This document shows, one piece after another, positions 45,581 to 55,331 of a stretch of 64,000 nucleotides of DNA (the first letter of the stretch is position 1; each line of letters opens with the position of its first letter). Under the pieces are notes generated by a model that had not been told where the DNA came from, made no database searches, and saw only the letters and a list, made by a program, of their open reading frames with translations. A program made the position numbers and the translations under genes. The stretch is from Akkermansia sp. (lineage in GTDB: Bacteria > Verrucomicrobiota > Verrucomicrobiia > Verrucomicrobiales > Akkermansiaceae), in assembly GCF_020860705.1 (NCBI RefSeq), contig NZ_JAJBTT010000001.1, positions 142,438-206,437 on the forward strand, in the 5' to 3' direction.

Positions 45581-47071
45581 ATGTCTCCCGGCCTTTCCCT
45601 GCCCACACGCCCTTTACTGTGCGCGGGCCTGCTGTACCTGGCGCTTCCCGTGGGCCTCTTCCTGTGGGGATGGCTGCATCCCGCCTTCTCCGTACCCCTC
45701 TGCGCCGCCCTGGGATACGGGCTGTACGCCTGCGCCCGGAATCTCCCGGAGCGGAGGCTCCCGCTGAAAGGGCGCGGACTGGCCGTTCTTGCTTTCCTGA
45801 CCCTGTTCTGCCTGCTGCTGGTGCTGCTGTGCGGCTTCACGGCCCATTGCCAGCAGCATGCGGACTTTGTGATCCGCAATGCCGTCTACGAACGGCTTAC
45901 GGCAGGAGCCTGGCCCCTCGTCATGCCGGACGGCCGCCATTTTATCTACTATCTGGGCCACTGGCTGCCTCCCGCGCTGGCCGCCTCCCCCTGTCCGGCG
46001 TCATGGGCTCCCTGGCTGCTGGCCCTGTGGACCTTCCTGGGGCTGGAACTGGCGCTGCTGGCGGCAGCCTCCCGCTGGGGCGTCCGCAAAACGGGCTGGT
46101 GGACATTGATTCTTTTCTGCCTGGGGTCTCCTGCCCCGGCCCTGGACATCCTGGGAATGCCCCTTTCCTCCCTGTTCCCGGATTACAATGCCCAGATGGT
46201 CCTGTTCATCGGCATGCCCGCTCAAATATTCAATACGTTCAACCACGCCGTTCCGGCTCTGTTGTGCGCCGTGTTCATCCTGACCCGTTCCCTGCCTGCC
46301 GCTGGCTATTACTTCATGGGAGCATTGCTGCTGCCGTCTTCCCCCCTGGGAGCTCTCCTGCTCCTTCCGTACATGGTGTATGAAACCCTCTTCCGCCACC
46401 GTTCCACGGGGAAAGGGCCGCTCTCCCTCTTCCGAACACTTTTATCCCAGCCGGTTTTCTGGATTGCCGTTCTGTGCACGGCAGTCATGGCCGTCTTTTA
46501 CGCCCATCTGGACGGAGGGGGCCGCCTCTCCTGCCTGTTTGCAGAGCGGTATGGAGAAATCTATCATTACGGGGAGCATAGGCTCCTGCTCCATTCCGGT
46601 TCCGTCAAATACGCCAGCTTCCTGGCGGCGCTGGTTCTGGGCGTCCTGCTGCCGGGGGCGCTGCTCTTTCCGGCGTGCCGCAAGCGGCCATGGTACTACA
46701 TCACGCTGGGGATGATGGCATGCAGCCTTTTCTTCCGCACGGGCATCATGAACAATGAACTTCTCTTTAAAGCCCCTGCCGTCCTCTATCCCTTCCTCTC
46801 CCTGCTCTTTTTCGACGCCTTCCGCCAGGGAGGCATGCGCTTCCGGGCCATTCTGATTCTTTATCTTGCATGGACAGCCATTCCATCCCTGAAATGCATG
46901 ATGGAAAAAGCGGGCACGTTCTCCACCCGGGCAGGCATCATGCAGGAGCACCGGCAGACAGATGAGGAAGGAACGCTTGACTGCCCGGAAGAACCGACCT
47001 GCCGCCAATTCATGAAAAAAGACGGGTATCCCCTCCCCCCGTGGCTGTTCAAAACCGGAACAAGGCCATAA
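45581..47071 (+). CDS. Polytopic membrane protein (paralogue of 31458-32927)
   Basis: About 496 residues from MSPGLSLPTRPLLCAGLLY at 45581; the frame is open for 28 codons more but that part is not membrane-like. About eleven hydrophobic helices. The loop after helix 3 has QHADFVIRNAVYERLTAGAWPLVMPDG, matching NQHPDHIVRNACLRELVASPWPVVFPDG of the 31.5 kb gene, and a later loop has YNAQMVLFIGMPAQIFNTFNHAVP. It ends in a short soluble tail containing two Cys (LDCPEEPTCRQF). Family not recognised; GT-C-like transferase is a guess based on layout. Confidence 0.75.
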   Translation: MSPGLSLPTRPLLCAGLLYLALPVGLFLWGWLHPAFSVPLCAALGYGLYACARNLPERRLPLKGRGLAVLAFLTLFCLLLVLLCGFTAHCQQHADFVIRNAVYERLTAGAWPLVMPDGRHFIYYLGHWLPPALAASPCPASWAPWLLALWTFLGLELALLAAASRWGVRKTGWWTLILFCLGSPAPALDILGMPLSSLFPDYNAQMVLFIGMPAQIFNTFNHAVPALLCAVFILTRSLPAAGYYFMGALLLPSSPLGALLLLPYMVYETLFRHRSTGKGPLSLFRTLLSQPVFWIAVLCTAVMAVFYAHLDGGGRLSCLFAERYGEIYHYGEHRLLLHSGSVKYASFLAALVLGVLLPGALLFPACRKRPWYYITLGMMACSLFFRTGIMNNELLFKAPAVLYPFLSLLFFDAFRQGGMRFRAILILYLAWTAIPSLKCMMEKAGTFSTRAGIMQEHRQTDEEGTLDCPEEPTCRQFMKKDGYPLPPWLFKTGTRP

Positions 47072-47088
47072 CCTCATGGCGGCAGGAA

Positions 47089-47778
47089 TCAATCCAGCCT
47101 GATTCCGAAGATCCCGGAAAGGGAATTAGCATCCCCGCCCAGGGAATCCTCCCCGTCAGGAGAAGAAACAGGCGCAGACGGAATCAGGGCGGAAGCTTCC
47201 AGCCCCCTCAGCAGGAACAACAATTCCGGCTGCTCGTCCAGCATCACGCCAAAAGCGTACAAAACCGCCGCCGCATGCTTGCATAAATCCGCCCAATCCG
47301 GGCACGAACAGGAAAAACGCCACTCCTCCGGCCTGGGAAACAGGCCGCCTTCCGGGTCACACAGGATTTCCAGCAATTCCGGAGACAAATTCCCCTTCAG
47401 CAGGTCAATCCAGGAACCGATACGCCCGGCGCACCGCGCACGCAGCCGGGCCAGCGTCTCTTCATCCGGCGGGTCCGCCTCCACGCGCACCTCATACAAA
47501 TGCTCGCCCATCACCAGGGCGTCGATGCGGCCGGGAACTGCTTTCACGTCCAGCACACAGCCATAACGCAAATACGTACGCCCCGGAGCCAGCCGCATGC
47601 CGTACACCTCGCATGCTCCCAGACTCTTCATCCACTCTTTTCCCCAGAACTTTTTCGCCAGGCTGCGCCCGGAAGCCGTCACGGGATGCAGCTCCATTCC
47701 CTCCGCCGCCAGTTCCTCCGCCTTTTCTTCCGCGCGTTTCCGCAAATCCGCCCGCTTCAGGGGCATTTCATCATCCAT
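47089..47778 (-). CDS. SWIM zinc-finger protein
   Basis: A 229-residue protein from MDDEMPLKRADLRKR at 47778; an ATG eight codons upstream is also possible. The SWIM motif CxCxnCxH is seen as FSCSCPDWADLCKHAAAVLYAFG (about residues 163-185), a Zn-binding module for DNA or protein. N-terminal part contains KKFWGKEWMKSLGACE, typical of the SWIM proteins that accompany SNF2/RapA-like helicases, but no helicase gene is adjacent. The C-terminal ~30 residues are low-complexity (Ser, Gly, Asp). Confidence 0.82.
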   Translation of the reverse strand: MDDEMPLKRADLRKRAEEKAEELAAEGMELHPVTASGRSLAKKFWGKEWMKSLGACEVYGMRLAPGRTYLRYGCVLDVKAVPGRIDALVMGEHLYEVRVEADPPDEETLARLRARCAGRIGSWIDLLKGNLSPELLEILCDPEGGLFPRPEEWRFSCSCPDWADLCKHAAAVLYAFGVMLDEQPELLFLLRGLEASALIPSAPVSSPDGEDSLGGDANSLSGIFGIRLD

Positions 47779-48400
47779 GCACACGGAAGAATGATATAGC
47801 ATTCCCTCGCCTGCCTGGCACGGGAAAAAAGCATCCTACCATTCCCGCCATGCATGCAAGCACCGTAAAGACCATCCTTTTTTTCCAGTTTCCACACCGT
47901 CCATATCATCAGGGAAATGATAATATAAAATTGTTCTTCCACGCTTAAGGACCATATGTTTAATAAAGGATGGCTTTCTCCGGATTGGGCAAAATAGCCT
48001 GACGTGAATTTGTAAAAATAATGATTGGCGGCAAAAAAGAAACTTCTCAACACAGCGGATCCCAAATCATAAAACGGGCGGTCTGAATACCATAGAACTC
48101 CCACCAGCAATGTGGCGGAAATCATGATGAAGTAAGCTGGAATAATACGTTTTGCCCGGCGGTAATAAAAAGAGGCAAAGGAGAATGAACCGGAAGACAA
48201 GTCCCGGACAATGCCGCCTATGATCAAATACCCGGAAATCACGAAAAAAACGTCTACTCCCGCATATCCCCCCGGCAGAAGCTGCTTGATAAATGATACA
48301 GGAGAACAGGTAATACCGCCAAAGCACGAATTCCGTCGATATGGGGAAAATACTCTCCATGAACCGAATCGCTCTTATTCTGTTGATGGGCTGAATTCAT
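47757..48400 (-). pseudogene. Acyltransferase-3 (OafA/YrhL-like), frameshifted and truncated
   Basis: From an ATG at 48400 the frame reads YFPHIDGIRALAVLPVLLYH, the N-terminal signature of O-acetyltransferases, but runs into a stop after SSSFCRGDMRE. Inserting one base near 48264-48272, next to a run of six G on this strand, rejoins the expected PGGYAGVDVFFVISGYLI and continues through FYYRRAKRIIPAYF and NIWSLSVEEQFY. Family similarity then ends near WTVWKLEKK (about 47880), after roughly 170 of at least 350 expected residues, and runs into the SWIM gene start. It is therefore both shifted and 3'-truncated. It lies 16 bp after the GT25 gene as the last member of the glycan cluster. Confidence 0.75.
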
Positions 48401-48416
48401 TTCTCTCTTTTCATTT

Positions 48417-49349
48417 TTATTTTATGCGGGAGTGGCCTTGATCAAACGCATCTCCCCAATTCTCCAAAGGCTTCTCTACAGAGTCCCTGCCACCTGAAAA
48501 TCCGCGTATTCTGGTTCGGATATAACGGCTTGCGCCATCCCATCGTATTCTTCCCCGTGCCAGGATGCGGCGAATCCGGTTGTATTTTCTCCGCCATGCA
48601 TCTTCCCCCAGCTGCCGCGCAGGACTTTTTTCCGGCATTACCGTTGGTTTTCCCGTAATTTCCGAAAATTTCCCATCTGGATGATCTACTAATGCCGGGG
48701 TAATGTAATAAACTGGCGAAAAAGGCGTTATCCGACTTTTTAACCAATAATCCATGGCTCGGTTCCCGGCTATCCAAGACCAGATATTTTTTTCCTCCGG
48801 CAACTTCTTGAGCAGTTTTTCCCAGCTTCTCCTGTGCAGGAGCATGGAAAAGGTTCCCTGAACTCCGGAACAATGAAAAATATTAAACCAGGCCGTTTCC
48901 CCAGCGATAAGAGGCGATGTACTGTACCCGGGGTAGATCAATTCCCATGTTTGATCCTTTTCCATAAAATCAGCCAGCTGGCTTCCCAGACTTTCCCATT
49001 TGGACAGTTTGAGCATGGCATCATCCTCCAGCACCAGAATCACGTTCCAGTCCTTGTGCTCCAGGGCGTATTTCAGCGCTCTGGCATGAGACAAAACGCA
49101 CCCCGCCACTCCTGCCCAGATTCTGGCCCGCTCCCCCGTTCTGGCTGTAAACCAGGGCTTTTCCAAATAACCGTGCAGTTCCGTTCCCCGGACAGCCTGA
49201 ATGCGGTGCATTTTCCCGTCCAGCCCTGCTCTTTTAAGCTGCGCTAACATGCTGCTCCATCTTTCCGAATTTTCATCCAGATTGATTACCAGTACGGCAT
49301 CTATTTTTTCCAAAAACATGAAACGGCAGGATTGATCGTGGTCGTTCAT
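48417..49349 (-). CDS. Glycosyltransferase family 25 (LPS-type)
   Basis: A 310-residue transferase recognised by VLVINLDENSERWSSMLAQL at the start, AGVAGCVLSHARALKYALEH, and the DxD-type ILVLEDDAMLKLS near residue 115. GT25 enzymes add galactose or other sugars to LPS or glycan chains, often phase-variable surface structures. The C-terminal ~60 residues are basic and could bind membrane. The ATG overlaps the stop of the upstream ATP-grasp gene (ATGA), indicating translational coupling. Confidence 0.88.
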   Translation of the reverse strand: MNDHDQSCRFMFLEKIDAVLVINLDENSERWSSMLAQLKRAGLDGKMHRIQAVRGTELHGYLEKPWFTARTGERARIWAGVAGCVLSHARALKYALEHKDWNVILVLEDDAMLKLSKWESLGSQLADFMEKDQTWELIYPGYSTSPLIAGETAWFNIFHCSGVQGTFSMLLHRRSWEKLLKKLPEEKNIWSWIAGNRAMDYWLKSRITPFSPVYYITPALVDHPDGKFSEITGKPTVMPEKSPARQLGEDAWRRKYNRIRRILARGRIRWDGASRYIRTRIRGFSGGRDSVEKPLENWGDAFDQGHSRIK

Positions 49350-50596
49350 AAAAATGTTCTCCTGAATATGCGGTTAATGAACATCAACCTGTTATCTGAC
49401 CTCCCCCTCTGCATCACGGCTAGGGCGGCCGGCCTCAGTATTGTTTCAAATGCCCCCCTCAACCCATGGTCAATCAATTGTATTTCAAGCATCCCATACG
49501 AGCAATTGGCCTCAATCAATACCGGCCCTTCAGCTGTGACGGCTATGTCCCACCCCACATTATGAATACAGGGGAAACCCTCATGGGCGCGGCAGGCCAA
49601 ATCCACAGTCTCCCGCCAAAAAGGAATTCGGCGCCCTTTAAAAACAATCCCGGTATCGGGATGGGAGGAAACGCCTTTTTTCCGAGGATCCTCCGTATAT
49701 CCCCATTTCCGTAGAATCCCTGCCGGATCAATTCCCACCGCCAAGCCGCCCTGGGAAAGATTGTCCAAATGCATCTCTTTTATTCCCATGCGTTGCATGC
49801 CCGCTATATATCGGCTACGTCCGTCGGCTCCACGCATGGTTACCAATCGCAGGGTGTTAAGGGATTCCGGATGAAGGGCGGCTATGGCCGGATGCTGCCG
49901 CACGGCCTCTTCTACCAGGAGGGGAGGAGTGATCAGACTGGAAAATTCATCAACACGCATGATATTTCCACTGACGCGGCATCTTTCATCATCTACCCAT
50001 TCCACAAGGAATGCACTTTCCCCTTTCATTCCGCCAGCAGGTTTAACGAAAATGCGGGGACAGCGATCCCGGAGAAACTGACTCAGCGGAATAACTTCGG
50101 ATTGACCTGCAGTCCTGACCAGAGGAATCCCATTCTCCACTCCTAGGAAGCCAAAGCGGCGCGGTACGGACAATCCCTGCCGGACAAATGCATGCCATGC
50201 GCTATCCTTGTTATTTAACACTGCACATTCGTTTCCTGCATATCGCAAAAGAGGTTGGGCATATTTGAGCCATTCCGACTCAAAAACATAACCGGATGAA
50301 TCCGCTCCCTTATATTGTAGCCGAAACTGGAAATAATAATTGATGAGCATCCGCACGGGAAATGCCTTCCCGGAAGAAACCCAGCAGTGCAACTCACGCA
50401 CCACTTGTCTGAACGGCTTGGAATCCTCATGCTTTGTAGCCTCATACAGTTCATATATCCGTGCCAGACTGCGCTTTAACTTGAGATGCCCGGACATTTT
50501 CTTGCGAGTCATCCACAACCGCTCGGAAAGAGTCGCTTCAGGCAATGGAACATCAACTTCCAATGGAAATGGCAATAGGACATTTTTTTCCATCAT
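49346..50596 (-). CDS. Sugar-transfer-associated ATP-grasp protein (third copy)
   Basis: About 416 residues from MMEKNVLLPFP at 50596; the frame is open to 50740, but that overlaps the upstream gene and lacks family features. ATP-grasp elements: RIFVKPAGGMKGESAFLVE (nucleotide-binding Lys and Gly loop, about 190-210), LLVEEAVRQHPAI, HPESLNTLRLVTM, and the Mg-ligand end VGWDIAVTAEGPVLIEANCSYG. The family (ATPgrasp_ST type) is found in surface-polysaccharide loci and presumably joins a carboxylate to an amine or similar acceptor via an acyl-phosphate. It lies between the PP-loop and GT25 genes. Confidence 0.85.
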   Translation of the reverse strand: MMEKNVLLPFPLEVDVPLPEATLSERLWMTRKKMSGHLKLKRSLARIYELYEATKHEDSKPFRQVVRELHCWVSSGKAFPVRMLINYYFQFRLQYKGADSSGYVFESEWLKYAQPLLRYAGNECAVLNNKDSAWHAFVRQGLSVPRRFGFLGVENGIPLVRTAGQSEVIPLSQFLRDRCPRIFVKPAGGMKGESAFLVEWVDDERCRVSGNIMRVDEFSSLITPPLLVEEAVRQHPAIAALHPESLNTLRLVTMRGADGRSRYIAGMQRMGIKEMHLDNLSQGGLAVGIDPAGILRKWGYTEDPRKKGVSSHPDTGIVFKGRRIPFWRETVDLACRAHEGFPCIHNVGWDIAVTAEGPVLIEANCSYGMLEIQLIDHGLRGAFETILRPAALAVMQRGRSDNRLMFINRIFRRTFL

Positions 50597-50618
50597 CTCA
50601 ATCTTTTCAGAAATAAAA

Positions 50619-51923
50619 TTAATGCCGCTCCTCAGAAGAAAAGCTGGATTCCCCTTCACGGCTGACACGTATGAAGGATGAAGGCTCACGGCTGCTTCTG
50701 TGGCCACGCTTGCCCCGACGGTTACAACGTTTCTTCCCACCTACGCACGCAATCGTTTTCCTGCACCAGTACGCAAAACGAGAAAACCAGCATTTCTTTT
50801 CAGGCATGGCGACGGCGGGGCTGCCCATCATGGCTCGCAAACGGGACTCCCAGACAGGAACCGGTCTCAGCGGATGGGCATCCAGATATTCCAGCAACAG
50901 GGAAATTTCCAATTGCTCTACAGGTGTCATCATGAAATCAAGCAGCTCATCCTCATTCTGCAATGGAGGCATGCAGGGCAGCTCCTTCACCCCTACTGCA
51001 AGAAAATTCAGCCGTGTCCTTCTGCATTTTCCACATGTTCCGCAATTGCAGGACAAATCCTTACCCTGATAACATACGCGGAGCTTCTGCAAAGCCAGTG
51101 GCCACTGCGCTACAACAGCTGCTTTTTCCGTACGGGTATACTCGGCGCCGTCCGTAATAACCTCTACTCCGTGGGAGGACAGGAAATGATTCGTCACCGG
51201 ATTGTTACCGCTGGCCAGGTGGAAATAACTGAAACAATTATCACTTCCCAGCATCAAATGCCCGTAGTCCCTGTCAAATATTCTCATGCATGCCACCAGC
51301 ATGGAAAAGTAGGACATGCCGTAAGCGCAGTGCATATCGCGGAAATTCGTCTCCACCGTATAAAACCGGGGTATCCCCAAATCATCCGTCAACTCCCTGG
51401 CCATGCGGGAAGCTTCCTTCCAATCAGCCTCATAATCCTTGCGGATATCGGCCCCCCTTACCATCAGACACGCATTCAGCTGCTGATTCTGGGGCCCCGC
51501 CATCACTCGTGCGTGACGAAAAGCGGTAAAACAGGCATCCAGACCACCTGAAAAACAGGCCAGACATTCGGGTCGTAGTACTCTTCCTCTGTCGTCTTCC
51601 ACTGTATCCGGCTCAAGAGTTACGGCATTATACCTTGCAGGCTGCAAATTAACCCATGCTCTTACATAGCGGTCCAATCCCGGAAGCAGGGAGGCGGACA
51701 CCGTTCCACGTACCTTGTAATGGCCTCCGTATTCCATCATTTTATGAAGAAACAGCACCGTCCATACATCCCCGCTATTGTCCAGCCCTTCAGGATGAAG
51801 TGAATCTCCCCTCACCCTCAGATATTGTTTCCAGTGTTTCCCGCCTGTCCGAAGGCAGGCGGAAAGTTCCACACCGCCGTCCGCCATCATCCGGGGTTCT
51901 CCTATCTCAATTTCTCCGTTCAT
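50619..51923 (-). CDS. PP-loop ATP pyrophosphatase-like protein with Cys-rich site
   Basis: A 434-residue protein. N-terminal beta-rich part (1-115), then the PP-loop CFSGGLDACFTAFRHAR (residues 123-139), which adenylates a substrate as in QueC, LarE and Asn synthetases. A later block LMLGSDNCFSYFHLASGNNPVTNHF resembles the substrate pocket of such enzymes. A four-Cys cluster, CNCGTCGKCRRTRLNFL (about residues 303-320), should bind zinc or Fe-S, like QueC. The C-terminal 60 residues are basic and Ser-rich. The reaction is unknown; in this setting it probably modifies a sugar or amino-acid precursor. Its start overlaps the upstream pyruvyl-transferase-like stop by 4 bp. Confidence 0.75.
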   Translation of the reverse strand: MNGEIEIGEPRMMADGGVELSACLRTGGKHWKQYLRVRGDSLHPEGLDNSGDVWTVLFLHKMMEYGGHYKVRGTVSASLLPGLDRYVRAWVNLQPARYNAVTLEPDTVEDDRGRVLRPECLACFSGGLDACFTAFRHARVMAGPQNQQLNACLMVRGADIRKDYEADWKEASRMARELTDDLGIPRFYTVETNFRDMHCAYGMSYFSMLVACMRIFDRDYGHLMLGSDNCFSYFHLASGNNPVTNHFLSSHGVEVITDGAEYTRTEKAAVVAQWPLALQKLRVCYQGKDLSCNCGTCGKCRRTRLNFLAVGVKELPCMPPLQNEDELLDFMMTPVEQLEISLLLEYLDAHPLRPVPVWESRLRAMMGSPAVAMPEKKCWFSRFAYWCRKTIACVGGKKRCNRRGKRGHRSSREPSSFIRVSREGESSFSSEERH

Positions 51924-52960
51924 GGATTAGGCACGGGCATGTTGTTCCTCCTCAGCTGACGGGAAAACTCCTCCCTATTCCTGCAAAAACTCACATGGGG
52001 AAGCTGCTTCATGGACTGCGCATAAACACCGGAAATCTTTCCATAGGAGTTATCAATCATAATCACCTCTCTGCCTGCCATGGCCGCAGCTATGGAAACA
52101 TGCAAACGATCCGTGATCACTATGTCCACGGCATTAACGGCATGCAACAGCATATAAACACCCATCATATTGTAGTCGTGCCAGCGGCAGTCTCCTCCCC
52201 CATAACGGGAAACGTCCATGCTGGAATCCGGAGTAAGGGATGGGATGAAGGCTTCATTCCTTTCCTGGTCCCTCCTTATAAACCAGCCCGCACGACGCCC
52301 GTCTTCCAGCAGCTGAACGCGGGAAGAAAGATGCCTAACCAGACGACGGCGCGTCTTGCGGTAAAAACGGCAGAGATCGGCCGCCCTCCCTCTGACCAGA
52401 TTCACTCTGGAGAACAATCGGAGCAGGATACCCGGTTCCGCACACCTTTCAGCCAAAGACTCCCAGGAGGGCAACAGGAGAGGAGAAAAATAAAAGGCCA
52501 TATCGTCCGCTAGCAGAAAACACGCTTTTTGATTAAACTTCCTGCAATATTCCAAACTGCGGGACTCCCGGCAAAAGACCGTAAACCTTTCATCCATTAT
52601 CTGCAAAAGGCTCCTGCACCCGCGTATGCTGTGGGGTAAAATCACGCAACGCACCAATCCGGGGGCAGAAAAGACAGACTCCATCACCTCATGCCAATTC
52701 CACTCAGACACCAGTCCTCCCCCTCCGCCATACACCAGCGTATAGGAATTCCCATAATCTTTCCCCTTTTTATAGACCTCATAGCTTAGCCCGATCCGGT
52801 CAAAAAGAGTCACGGTAGAGGCGGCAATCAACTCGTCCCCCAAATTTCCAGGATTGGGATAGTAAATGAAATGTTCCAGGCCCGTCAGGCATTCGTAAAT
52901 ACTATCCGGAACCGTGTAAGGGAACGTACCGCAACTTCTGTTAATGCACGGGGGCTTCAT
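51920..52960 (-). CDS. Polysaccharide pyruvyl transferase family protein
   Basis: A 346-residue protein of the CsaB/WcaK type. Motifs: FIYYPNPGNLGDELIAASTV (start of the GT-B-like N-domain), TLVYGGGGGLVSEWNW, VILPHSIRGCRSLL, VFCRESRSLEYCR, and the C-terminal VDIVITDRLHVSIAAAMAGREVIMIDNSYGKISG. The family transfers pyruvate ketal groups from phosphoenolpyruvate to sugars in capsules or cell-wall polymers. Its start overlaps the stop of the upstream ATP-grasp gene by 20 bp. Confidence 0.88.
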   Translation of the reverse strand: MKPPCINRSCGTFPYTVPDSIYECLTGLEHFIYYPNPGNLGDELIAASTVTLFDRIGLSYEVYKKGKDYGNSYTLVYGGGGGLVSEWNWHEVMESVFSAPGLVRCVILPHSIRGCRSLLQIMDERFTVFCRESRSLEYCRKFNQKACFLLADDMAFYFSPLLLPSWESLAERCAEPGILLRLFSRVNLVRGRAADLCRFYRKTRRRLVRHLSSRVQLLEDGRRAGWFIRRDQERNEAFIPSLTPDSSMDVSRYGGGDCRWHDYNMMGVYMLLHAVNAVDIVITDRLHVSIAAAMAGREVIMIDNSYGKISGVYAQSMKQLPHVSFCRNREEFSRQLRRNNMPVPNP

Positions 52961-54137
52961 GATCCCACGGTCGAGGTTGATTATTCATGACAGCCAAAGC
53001 ATTGGGACGCAGCCAGCAATTCAACAATGGACGTAACCCTCCATGAATGGGCTGAAACAATGCCCAGTGCACATTACCTTCCTGAACCAGAGGTCCCTTC
53101 TCAGTAACGGCAATATCCCAGCCAACACTGAACATCTGCGGGCAGTTATGATGTGCTTTTAATGCAAGCTCTATGGATTCCTTATAGAACGGAACCTGAA
53201 AACCGGCAAACGGGATTCCAGTGTCAGGATGGCATTTACACCCCCCTTTACTTAAATCCTCAAAAAAGCCCTCATTTGCCAGTGTACCATCAGAATTAAT
53301 TTTTACACATAACCCTCCGGAGCACCAGTTATCAATACTTGAACTTCCGGCTCCCATTCTGAATAATGAGAAAAGCACCTCTATTTTTCCTCCGGGAGTG
53401 TACATGGTTACTATACGCAGAGTATTCAGAGAAGAAGAGTGGAAAGCAGACAGCCGAGAATGCCCCCGTACCAATTCCTCTACAATCAGCGGACCATCCT
53501 CAAATCTGTCCTTTAGCTCTTCCCATTTTGTGAAATAACCATCTACCAAACATCCCTCCTCTGTATCAGTTGCCTGAAGTTTCATGCACCCCTTCCCCTG
53601 ATATGAGTCTATAGGTTTTAAGAACAAATCCTTTGCCGAAGCCAGTAAATCGCTCAACTTTTTCATTTCTCCCCCTGTAAGACGGCATACAGGAACATCC
53701 TGTTTCCAGACAGCTTCACCAAAACTCATTGATACAGGAATGGAGCGATCGCTCAAATACTGTCTGGCACGATTCTTATCGAGCAATATTCTAGCCATTT
53801 CGCCGGAAGCCTGAGCCAGAATTAAATTCCATCGAACCCATTCATCCCAAGTGCAAAATTCATTTACATTTCTTCCTTTAGAATGAAGGTGCTCATCAAA
53901 ATACTCTTTTTTCAGATGTTTCAGATTGCCATCATACTCCCAGATAATTTTTTTGATATCTGCCAAGACTTCTTCTTCTGATTTGATATCATTCGGGTCG
54001 CATTTATCTAAGAGCGCACATATTTTTACACGATCTTTGCCATACAAACGCCAGGTATCTGTAATTTTTTTACGCAACGACGTTTTTAAAGGTCTTTCTC
54101 CAGGTGTCTTCGATTGTTTTTGTTTTCTGGTTAGCAT
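52941..54137 (-). CDS. Sugar-transfer-associated ATP-grasp protein (second copy)
   Basis: A 398-residue paralogue of the 54.1 and 49.3 kb genes. N-terminal basic segment, then a family helix region (KSEEEVLADIKKIIWEYDGN), ATP-grasp core LFLKPIDSYQGKGCMKLQ, PLIVEELVRGHSRLSAFHSSSLNTLRIVTMY, and VGWDIAVTEKGPLVQEGNVHWAL. The glutamate-asparagine pair near the end is the usual metal ligand. Base composition is AT-rich relative to the flanks, a sign of horizontal origin. Overlaps its upstream paralogue by 7 bp. Confidence 0.85.
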   Translation of the reverse strand: MLTRKQKQSKTPGERPLKTSLRKKITDTWRLYGKDRVKICALLDKCDPNDIKSEEEVLADIKKIIWEYDGNLKHLKKEYFDEHLHSKGRNVNEFCTWDEWVRWNLILAQASGEMARILLDKNRARQYLSDRSIPVSMSFGEAVWKQDVPVCRLTGGEMKKLSDLLASAKDLFLKPIDSYQGKGCMKLQATDTEEGCLVDGYFTKWEELKDRFEDGPLIVEELVRGHSRLSAFHSSSLNTLRIVTMYTPGGKIEVLFSLFRMGAGSSSIDNWCSGGLCVKINSDGTLANEGFFEDLSKGGCKCHPDTGIPFAGFQVPFYKESIELALKAHHNCPQMFSVGWDIAVTEKGPLVQEGNVHWALFQPIHGGLRPLLNCWLRPNALAVMNNQPRPWDHEAPVH

Positions 54138-55249
54138 GCGGATTTAGTTTTTAATAATTGTTCCTGTAATTTTCTGTAAACAAACATCCAGCCGCCATGC
54201 ATACGCTGCATGGTGGCAGTACCTCCATGGGGATTAGACTCAATAATCAGAGGGCCTTCCTGCGTAACCGCCACATCCCAAGCAATGGCAAATACATGTT
54301 TTGAAAAACATTCGTGCGCCCGGATAATCAGCTCTACGGCCTCCTGAAAGCAGGGTATTTTAGTTCCCTTAAATATCAGGCCACTATCCGGATGTCTGTC
54401 CATAATCAGGGAAGGAATTTTGTAAACACAACAGCCCCAGTCACCCATCACGCCCTCATGATCCAACCCTACGCAAAGTCCCCCAGTTTTGGCATTGTCC
54501 GTGCAGGAACGGCCAACCCCTATTCTGATGATGCCATCCAAAAAACAAACTTTCCCCCTATTGTCTCTCATAGTCCAAAGACGCAGCGTGTTAATACTTT
54601 GCGTATGAAAAGCAGATATTCTCTCGTGCTGAGTCACCACCTGTTCAATCAACAAGGGGGGAAGCCCTTGCAAACAACCATTCAGTTCCAACCAACTCCG
54701 GTACTGTCCGTTTACCAAACACCCACTGGCATCCCCAGGGAGAATTTTCATGCAACAAAATCCCCCACAAGTATCATAAGGTTTGCTGAACAGCCCTATT
54801 CCGTACCTGTTCAAGGCTTCTGCAAGCAGCTCCTTTTCATTATTGCCTCTAATCACTAGGGGTTGCGTCTCTCCCCTCACAAGAATACCCAGACGTTTCG
54901 GCATGGGAATACCATGACGAGTAAAAAAAAAGTACTGTTTCGGTTTAATGAGTAGAATATCTATTTCATGAGTGACCAAGCGATCCAATTTCCTTCGAGT
55001 AGAATCCCATTCATTCCAAAGTACAAAATCTTCAAGCTTCCTATTTTTGTAATTCAAGCCTATTCTAAAATAGTCCGGTACAATATCACGGAAGGGCAAA
55101 GCATTCCTTTCCCTGATGATTTTCCTAAATTCGGCCAGTACCTCGTCGCCGGACTTGACCTGGTCCGCCGGATAAAGGGAATTGACATGACGTATATAAT
55201 TCTCAGTCTGCCAGCACTTTCCGTATGCCCTCCATCGCTTCCGCTCCAT
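54131..55249 (-). CDS. Sugar-transfer-associated ATP-grasp protein (first copy)
   Basis: About 372 residues from MERKRWRAYGK at 55249. The frame is open to a TTG at 55360, but that TTG begins a TTGACA that looks like a promoter -35, so the upstream stretch may be untranslated; alternatively the true start lies between. Motifs match the other two copies: SLYPADQVKSGDEVLAEFRKI, GLFSKPYDTCGGFCCMKI, LIEQVVTQHERISAFHTQSI then NTLRLWTM, and AIAWDVAVTQEGPLIIESNP. It is the first gene of the glycan cluster. AT-rich. Confidence 0.82.
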   Translation of the reverse strand: MERKRWRAYGKCWQTENYIRHVNSLYPADQVKSGDEVLAEFRKIIRERNALPFRDIVPDYFRIGLNYKNRKLEDFVLWNEWDSTRRKLDRLVTHEIDILLIKPKQYFFFTRHGIPMPKRLGILVRGETQPLVIRGNNEKELLAEALNRYGIGLFSKPYDTCGGFCCMKILPGDASGCLVNGQYRSWLELNGCLQGLPPLLIEQVVTQHERISAFHTQSINTLRLWTMRDNRGKVCFLDGIIRIGVGRSCTDNAKTGGLCVGLDHEGVMGDWGCCVYKIPSLIMDRHPDSGLIFKGTKIPCFQEAVELIIRAHECFSKHVFAIAWDVAVTQEGPLIIESNPHGGTATMQRMHGGWMFVYRKLQEQLLKTKSAC

Positions 55250-55331
55250 GCGAAACTTTCTGGAAAGCTCCTGAAATACCCCATGCCAACCCGTTTCTGG
55301 ACATATTTCCCTTTTCCCCGATTTTTTCACA

